Origin: Zygaena filipendulae
Taxonomy: Eukaryota; Arthropoda; Insecta; Lepidoptera; Zygaenidae
Direction of reading: 5' to 3'
Assembly: GCA_907165275.2 (NCBI GenBank)
Contig: OU015669.1
Location: 1,262,501 to 1,326,500 of the forward strand
DNA length: 64,000 nucleotides
Part shown: piece after piece, positions 44,001 to 53,000 of the stretch
Position numbering within the stretch: the first letter of the stretch is position 1
Layout: each line of letters begins with the position of its first letter
The notes under the pieces: generated by a model
What the model was told of the DNA's origin: nothing
What the model saw: the letters and a program-made list of their open reading frames with translations, nothing else
Database searches by the model: none
Made by a program: the position numbers and the translations under genes

Positions 44001-47000
44001 GTTACACGCGTAGGAAACTTCACAATATTTTGCATACTATAACTATCCAACAAGTCAGACAATCTACGTCGCTCAGAGCTGTCCGTGAGGTAATCCACAT
44101 TTATATCGCCGACTAAAATATACCTTTTATTTTCGTCAAAAATTTTACTCAATAATAATTCTAAAGTGTTTAAGAACTTTTTGTAATCTCCATTTCCGGT
44201 TCTATACATACCAATAATGACTAACTTCACTTTTAACAATTCAATCGCGCTAAACTCACAATGATATTCATCCGTTAGGTTTTGCAAGTCGGGTCTCGGC
44301 CGATACGAGATCCCGTGACGTGCAAATAGTGCGACGCCACCGTGGGCGATGCGCGGACGACAGTACGCATTTGCTAATTCATAATTATTTAACCTTACGT
44401 GATGAATCTCACTGCTTTTACACCATGTTTCCGTACATACAAGTATATCGGGATCATGTTTACACAGTATAATGTCTAACATTCCTGTTTTGCCTGTTAA
44501 TGATCGAACATTTTGATGCAAAATTTTTATTTTGATATTATTGTCGTTTATTGGCGTAACAGTGCGTTTTGAGGTTATTATATTGGATTTTCTTTTTTCT
44601 GTGATATGAAGTTTTTTGGTGTGACTACTTTGAATTTACGGATGGACACGCCCGCGGGCCATATTTTGGGGCCTCGGATGGTCTTGAGAAAAGTAGTGGG
44701 GACGTCAAGTCTAAACGATGAATAGTTACCCCTAGTTACAAGTTTTTCGCAACTAACATCACCTGCCGTAATGTGTTTTTTTACGTGTTTGGTGATATCC
44801 TCAACTGTCGTGTCAGTGCTGAAATTGAACAGGTGAAGGCTGATAGTACGCACAGGAGCAGCACGCAGTATTTTTTCTCCGTTTTGTGATTTTGTATTTG
44901 TCACCACCGACGAAGATGTCTCCTGGTTAAGATTATGAGTTGGAGATCCCTGTGATAGGACGCTCGAGTATTGTGAAGGCTGGAGTATAGTAAGACCCTG
45001 TGGTCCAGAGTCATTCAGCGTGGTGTTAATGACTCGTAGTTTACCTGGTATTTTAGTGACGGTTATAGCTTCCACAATAGATGATGAATTTTTGTTATGT
45101 AGATCGGGTGTTTTTTTGATAGGTGAATGTAGTTTTCTAACAGTTCCATTACTATGAGGCTTTGAATTAGGCGAAATTTTATAATCACTTTCAGTAGGGT
45201 ATACTTTTTCAAGTTTCGCAGAAATACACATTATTTTTTCTGATTGGTTTTTAATATATGATTGTTGGTGTTGGATAAGTTGATAACAATCATTTAACTT
45301 GTCTTGCATTTCTGATATTTTTATTGTCAGATCAGAGATAACGGTCACTAACTTTTGCACTGCTGTTTTCGTATTTTGTGCCATTTTATTCATGAACTTT
45401 TGTTCATTCAATAATAGATATGTTTAACACAATTGAAATTGTAAAACAAAATTTGAGAATAAGTCAGATTTAGTACGTAAAACTAAATAAAACGAGAGAG
45501 CACTTTAAATTTCGTGTCACCGTTTTTACACGTAGGGTAGGATTTAGGCCAATTAAGGTGGTAGTTAATTCATCTATACAAATAAAATCAATGCTTCCTG
45601 TCTGTACACACCCTTAGTCCTTAAATATCAAATGATGAAACAAATGGCTAGAGTCCCGAACAACCGTGTCGACAAACACATACTCGTTCAATTGTAAACT
45701 GATTTTCAATCGTATTCGAATAATTACACTAAATATTTCAATATTATTGTTAGTATATTTACGGAATTGTTTTCTGTTCGCGCGCAGGTGTTTGTGAAGC
45801 TGATGCGTCGCTACAAATACCTTGAGAAGATGTTCGAAGAGGAGATGAAGAAGGTCAGTACAACTCTATGTAAGGTTATGCCCTTACGGGGGTTGAAACC
45901 CCGTATAAAAATGATAATTTGTAAGATATTTCAATTAAAAAGAAGTCGATCGTAGAATATTATGTAAAAAATTAAATTTTTTACTCTTCTGGTAATAAAT
46001 TTATTCTCATTGTTATTGCAACATAATGTAAAAAAAAAAATTGTTTAAAACAGCCAAAGGCGGTCGTAATTAGCTATTTTTGTTTAAACTTTTTGATATT
46101 ACGTTGTAATGCTGCCGACTTATCATTAAAGAGTTAGCATTTACCCCTATTCTACATAATTCTTCTCCGAAAGGTTTCATTTTAAACTCTCTTATCTTAG
46201 ATTTTTTTTTGTGGATATCGCTACGTCCACCTCTGCTAAAGTCTACGAAAATTGAGGCCTCAGACAAAATCCGAGCGTTTAGTTTTCCGCTAACGTTAAC
46301 GTCTTTGGCATTGATTTGCTGTGAAATTTGTGTATTAAAAAATGGCACTGAGATTTTTAACTTTTGTAAACTTGAGGATTTTTTTCTAAATGTATTCATG
46401 GTTAAAATATTTCTTCTTTAGGTTTTGGTGTATCTGAAAGGATTCGAGCCTTTGAACCGCATCAAGCTGGCTCGCATGACTGCCTTATGGATTGGTGAGT
46501 TGAATCATTCAATTGATAGAGCCACAGACGTTGTTATATTGAAATTTGCAACAGTAGGCGCTGTAAACATGTATTTAGAGAATCTTTATTATCGTAACGA
46601 CTTACGATACTTTTACATAATAACTTTATAACTAAATAATAGTTTTAAGCAAGTGGGCCGATTACAAAAAAATTTGAGAAACAGTAGAATTATTTATACA
46701 TAGGGACGTCCTCCATTAAATGTCTCCTTAGTTTTAGTTTAAAAGTAGAGTTCTTAATTGCACAGGGTAGTTTATTGTTGTGTTTATTGTTTGTTTAATC
46801 TACAAACATACCGCTGGAAGCTAAAATGTGAGTAATTACATATAATGGTCGATTATCGCCGAACGATGTTTAAAACTCACAGTCGAGTTGGAGAAATTTA
46901 ACAGTGACTGGGAAGAATTACGATTTTCTACATTAAAGTTGAATTGTTTTACACTATAATTATTGTAGAGTTTTACTGACGGCAAATTTTTTTGTAACAA

Positions 47001-50000
47001 CAGAAAAAAAATTGTTTTACGACAGCATATTGACAGCTCTAGCTGAACTGTTTGTGCTTATTGAGCTGTGCCAGGCGCGGATCTACGTGAGGAGCAACCG
47101 CTCCCCCTGATGTCTAATAATAATAATAATTACTCAGACCTTAGAAAAATCTCTAACCCTGTATATTCTAAAAACTTGGTGGTGCAACCATAATTGTCCC
47201 CCCCCCCCCAACCAAATCCTAGATCCGCACCTGAGCTGTGTAAGACTTGTCGCTGATTAGTTTTGGCTGTTAGTTTGAACACATTGCTATTGCATCCGTG
47301 TGAGTCGCCTTTGTTGGATAATATGTCCCGGCACACGATTAGAGCCGGCCTGATGCGCGTGCGCAGGCCGGCGTCGAAGTGTGCGACAGCGACGCGGCCC
47401 GTATCGCCCCCGCGCGGCCCACGCGCCGCCGGGGCTACGCGGCCCGCTACATGGCCCTTATTGCTAAAACTCGCAATAAGCTATTATGACTAAATTTTTA
47501 TTTTTAGTCCGTCCTGTAGATTCATAAAAATATTTAACACGTGTTTTTTTTTTAACGTAATCAAAAAATTACAACCTCACAAACTCACTTTACTTGTTTA
47601 TAATATTAGTATAGATGTGTGTGTGACGTGTGTTCGACGTGTGTGCGCGCAGGTAATGGCTGCGTGCCGCCGTCGGTGCTGCTGGTGCTGATGAACGAGC
47701 ACCTCGTGAAGGACAACCTGGCGCTGGAGTTCGTGCTGGAGGTGTTCGCCACCGTGAAGCAGGAGCGCGGCGTCGCGTCGCTCGTCACCGCGCTCAAGAA
47801 GGGCCAGCTGGAGGGGAGGTGCGTTGCGTCGTCAATCTACATCCATCCATCCATCTATCCATCCATCCATCCATCCATATATCTATTCATCCATCCACCA
47901 CACACAACGTTAGGGGCGGCTTGCAACAGTCATTTGGGGCGGCTTGCAACAGTCATTTGGGGCGGCTTGCAAGTCATTTGGGGCGGCTTGCAACAGTCAT
48001 TTGGGGCGGCTTGCAACATTCATTGGTTCGGTTTGCAACATTGATTTGGGGCGTTTTGCAATAATCATTGGGGGCGGCTTGCAACATTCATTGGGGCGGC
48101 TCGCAACATTGATTTGGGGCGTTTTGCAATAATCATTGGGGGCGGCTTGCAACATTCATTGGGGCGGCTCGCAACATTGATTTGGGGCGTTTTGCAATAA
48201 TCATTGGGGGCGGCTTGCAACATTCATTGGGGCGGCTCGCAACATTGATTTGGGGCGTTTTGCAATAATCATTGGGGGCGGCTTGCAACATTCATTGGGG
48301 CGGCTCGCAACATTGATTTGGGGCGTTTTGCAATAATCATTGGGGGCGGCTTGCAACATTGATTTGGGGCGTTTTGCAATAATCATTGGGGGCGGCTTGC
48401 AACATTGATTTGGGGCGGCTTGCAACATTCATTGGGGCGGCTTGCAACATTCATTGGGGCGGCTTGCAACTTTGATTTGGGGCGGATTGCAATAATCATT
48501 TGGGGCGGCTTGCAACATTCATTGGGGCCGATTTGCTCCAATCATTAAGGGTTTAAGGGCATCATTATCACTGTAAAACGTTTCCATGCGTCATTAGGAA
48601 CAAAAGTTTAAAATAAATTATCACATCAAGGCGTTTCGTACCAATAAAATTAGTGGTAGGCGTTAAAACACTTGTTTCCGCCACATTTGGCGGTGACTTG
48701 CACCATGTAAGGGCTGCTTTGTAACAATGACTGTAGTCCCAACGAATACTTCACCCCTCGCGAGTGTAGCGGCGCGTCCTGTCGGTACAGGGCAGCGCAC
48801 CGCGCGGGGCACAGCGCCGCGCCACGTACTGCCGCGCCGCACTGTTGCGGCCGCGGCATCAGTGACGCTACATTGTTTAACCATCGTCGACTGAGGAAAT
48901 TTGAATCTTACGAAACTGACAACAAAACATAATGTTCGCTAATATGTAGGTAATGTTAAGTGGTTGTGGGAATAAAACAAAACGAAATCTATACATATAA
49001 TTTAATTGGAGTGTCTGTTTGTAATTCCAAATTAACAGCTTTCACTAAATGCATAATATGAAAGTATGTATACAGGTTGTCCCGTAAATCGACGTCATGC
49101 CAGAACCGGGTGATAGGCTAAGTCACAACTTAATAGAAAAACGTAAAAAAATAATCTTTAAAATTTATAAAAATTTACAGCCTGCGAATTTAACTTCTGT
49201 TGCTACAAATCTTAACTTTTTTTTTTTCAATTTTCTTCTTATTGTGTAATACTGAATTACTGCTTAAAATTTCAGTTTTTGCCAATGAAGCTTTCAAAAT
49301 TGTTGCTTTAATCAGTTTTTAATGACTGTCCTTTTTTTTAAACAAGCATAGCAAAGATTTTTATATTTTTCTGTTAACAGTCATGACTTAGCCTATCACC
49401 TGGTTCTGATTTGACGTCGATACGGGGCACCCTGTATATAGGTTACTTACATAAAAAAAATCAATTGAAATGTTTGTCTGTCTCTCTGTTGTGACCCGGC
49501 GTGTATCGTGTTGCTGCAGGCTGCTGGACTTCCTGCCGCTGAACCGGCGCAGCGAGGAGACGCTGGCGGCGGCGTTCGCGACGCGCGGCCTCGCCGAGCT
49601 GCTGCGGCTGCACCGCGCGCAGGCCTCGCAGGTACACGCATACAACGTGTAATGAATCAACTGAAAACCTGATACACCCCATTTAAAAAAATAAACAACC
49701 ATATGATTAAAATATATTTTATGTCGAAAAAATTTATACTTGAAAAGTTATTCAACATTAGTTTGGAGGTGACCTATCTACCAAATTCTAAGCGCTACGC
49801 TCGCGCCTACCGATTCGAATTTTTTTTACTGCGGCCGGCGTACGCGCCTAATATTGTATTATAAATAACTAGTTGTGCCCCGCGGTTTCACCCGCGTTAA
49901 TTTCAGAGTTCTCGCGGGAATTCCGGCATAAAAATTACCCCATGTGTTAATCTGATGTATAAGCTATATTAAGTAAGACTCGTCGCTGGCTGTGAGTTTG

Positions 50001-53000
50001 ACCACATTGCTATGAAGCATCTGTGTGAAGGCGCCTTTGTAGGATAATTTGTCCCGGCACACGATTAGAGCCGGCCTGATGCGCGTGCGCAGGCCGGCGT
50101 CGAAGTGTGCGACAGCGACGCGGTTCGTATCGCCCCCGCGCAGCCCACGCGCCGCCGGGGCTACGCGGCCCGCTACATGTTTAGTTTCCAACCGGCCCAC
50201 GGCGTACAGTCTTATCAGCAGCCTTACTTATTAAAAAAAACAAAGTCCTCTGCCGCGTCTGTCTGTCATATACTCAAAAACCTTCACCCCAAAACACACT
50301 TGAAAAACACTTGTCACTCGTTGAACTTTATTAGTAAACTAGCTCTTCCCCGCGGTTTCACCCGCGATAGGTCCGGACATACAGACAGACGCGGCGTTTA
50401 CCATAGGGTACTTGCATGAAATTACTTTCAGGGAAGGCAAAAGAAACTAAATGCATACCAGTCAACACATATTTTCCTTTTTTGAAGTTTTTTACTTTAA
50501 AATGCATCGGTAATATGCATTTCAATTCTTTAACGGAACTTTTGGAAGTAACTCAACACAGTTCAACCTTAATTTCGCTTTTGGATATTGAAGTTATCTG
50601 TCTGTCAGTGTCACATAACCCTGTCAATACGACAGTGACATCTCTATCACAGATTAATAAGGCGTAATTTTTAAATAGTGACGTCATTCAGCGTTTCAGC
50701 GATAAATTCAAAAGTAGGAACTTTGAAACGCTCTATTTAATTAATTTATGCATATATTTTTTTTCGTTTTCTTGCTTCACTTAAGTAAGCCTTATTTATA
50801 TCTTTAAAATGGACTGAAAAAAAAACATGCAAGTACCCTATTATATATTTTAAAGATAGAAGATGTTGGTATGTTTCGCGATGTGTGTTGTGTGGTGACG
50901 TGTGGTGTGACGTGTGATGACGTGGCGCAGGAGGCGCGGCGCGAGCTGACGCAGGCGCTGCAGGACGAGCTGGCGGACGAGAAGCCGGTGCGCGACCTCA
51001 TCGCCGAGCTGCGCGAGATGGCCAACAAGCACGACATACCCGACCACGAGGTCATCGCCATCGTGAGTACCTGCACCGCACCAAACTATTTTTTATTATA
51101 TTAGTTATTTTACAGGATGTTACAGAAAGGTGTAGTCATGTTTTTGACGATTGTGTCCACGTTATATCCGCAATGATTTGACGCAAGCGACGCAACTGCG
51201 ATAAAGTAAACTATCCTAAAAGCAAGATTCTACCCACTAATCAAGAGGTTTCAGGTTCGATTCCCAGTGGGGTGGACGTGTAATGAACATAGGGTTTCAA
51301 GTTCCAGGGTTTATATAATATCTATACTCTAATATATGTAGTAATATGCAGTATACAAGTGTCCCGTAAATCGATGTCACGCCAAAACCGGGTGATAGGC
51401 TAAGTCATAACTGCAAACAGAAAAATATAAAAAAAATCATTGAAAAAAAAAAAATTTAAAACTTGTTTGGGAAAAAACTTCTGTACTGTAAATTTCAAGC
51501 AGTAGTTTTCAGAAATACTATTCAGGATTACATAATAAAAAGAAGATTAAATAAAAGTTACGGTTTGTAGCAACAGGAGTTAAAGAACCGTCGCATTTTT
51601 TATATTTTTATACCTGTAATTTTTTTTAAATACATAGCAAAGATTTTTTTAATATTTCTGTTAACAGTTATGACTTCGCCTATCACACGGTTCTGACTTG
51701 ACGTCGATTTACGGGACATCCTGTACGGTTTCCACGACACAAGCTTATAGCTGTGGGATTGAGTAGATCTGTGTGTTGTGAAGGGGATTATTATTACTAC
51801 ACTATTATTATGCTTAATATGATGATACTCGATGACGAGTCGGAGCGGCGCGGGCGGCGGCGCGTCGCCCCGCGCGGGTCGAGTGCTTCGCCCCGCGCGG
51901 GCGCGCGCGCCGCCCCCGCGCTCCCATGGCGACACGGCACTCTGATCACGAAAGTGCACCCTGCACCGGTCGCGATAAGGTCTATAGTGGCTTGACCTGG
52001 GCGCGTTTTGGCCTCGCACAGATCTGGCAGTGCGTGATGTCCCGCGGCGAGTGGAACAAGAAGGAGGAGCTGCTCGCGGAGCAGGCGGCGAAGCACCTGC
52101 GCTCCTACACGCCGTTGCTGGCCGCGTTCGCGCAGAGCGCTAAGGCGGAGATCGCTCTCTTGTCCAAGGTGAGGGCTGGAGGACTGACTCGTGGCTAGCA
52201 GCCGCGGCCGTGAGTCTCGTTTTCATATCATATAGTAATGTTATAGCTTATTATATTACTAGCGTTTTCACCCGCTTTAATTTTGTAGACTTTCAATTTT
52301 TTATCTCTCAGAAGCAGTAATTCTATTTCTTACCATTGACAACGTGTATGCAAAATTTCATGATGATCGGTTGAGTAATTTTCGCATTTATACTATTAAC
52401 TGGGTTTATCATATTATGTAAAAAATATACATGAAAGCAAAAGGTCACACTCGAAAATTACGTGACCAATGTAGCCGAACTTTGGCACCACAGGAGACGT
52501 CATCTGACGGTGCGTACAGACTACATAACAACATGTTATATAACTTAGTCGCGTTAGTTTTTTTTTGTTATTTAAAAATAACAGTCGCTGCCGCAGCTAG
52601 TTAAACGTCCTCTCAGAGACGACATTGTGGATAGCACAGCACTGAAGAACGAGAAACGACAAATGGTTATATAACATTGTTATATTGCATTGTTATTCTA
52701 ATATGTAGTCTTGTCATATTATGTTGCAATGTTGAATTACAAAGTTACATAATGTGGACACAAGTTATCTAACATGTTACATAGTCTGTACGCCCCCGTA
52801 AGAAAGGATTTAACTTTTATTGGATCATGTAGTTATTTAGTTATCTTTCTGCGTTGTGTTCCAGGTGCAAGAGTACTGCTACGAGAACATGAACTTCATG
52901 CGCGCGTTCAGCAAGCTGGTGCTGATGCTGTACAAGGCGAACGTGCTCTCCGAGCAGGTGATCCTCAAGTGGTACCGCGAGCCGAGCAACAGCAAGGGCA

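Noticed and set aside
46070..46399. 109-codon - strand frame in kra intron 4
   Set aside because: No recognised motif, no neighbours, AT-rich; a chance frame or an unknown repeat.
47905..48530. Regular repeats as a CRISPR-like array
   Set aside because: Head-to-tail units without unique spacers, in an intron of an animal gene.
48650..48884. GC-rich open frames on the - strand in kra intron 6
   Set aside because: Two overlapping frames with equal openness point to composition, not coding.
51240..51285. B-box-like CAGGTTCGATTCCCAGT
   Set aside because: No tRNA cloverleaf fits; the string belongs to a MITE-I relative.
51753..51995. GC-rich open frame before kra exon 9
   Set aside because: No acceptor/donor pair with kra phases and no homologue pattern; kra is complete without it.
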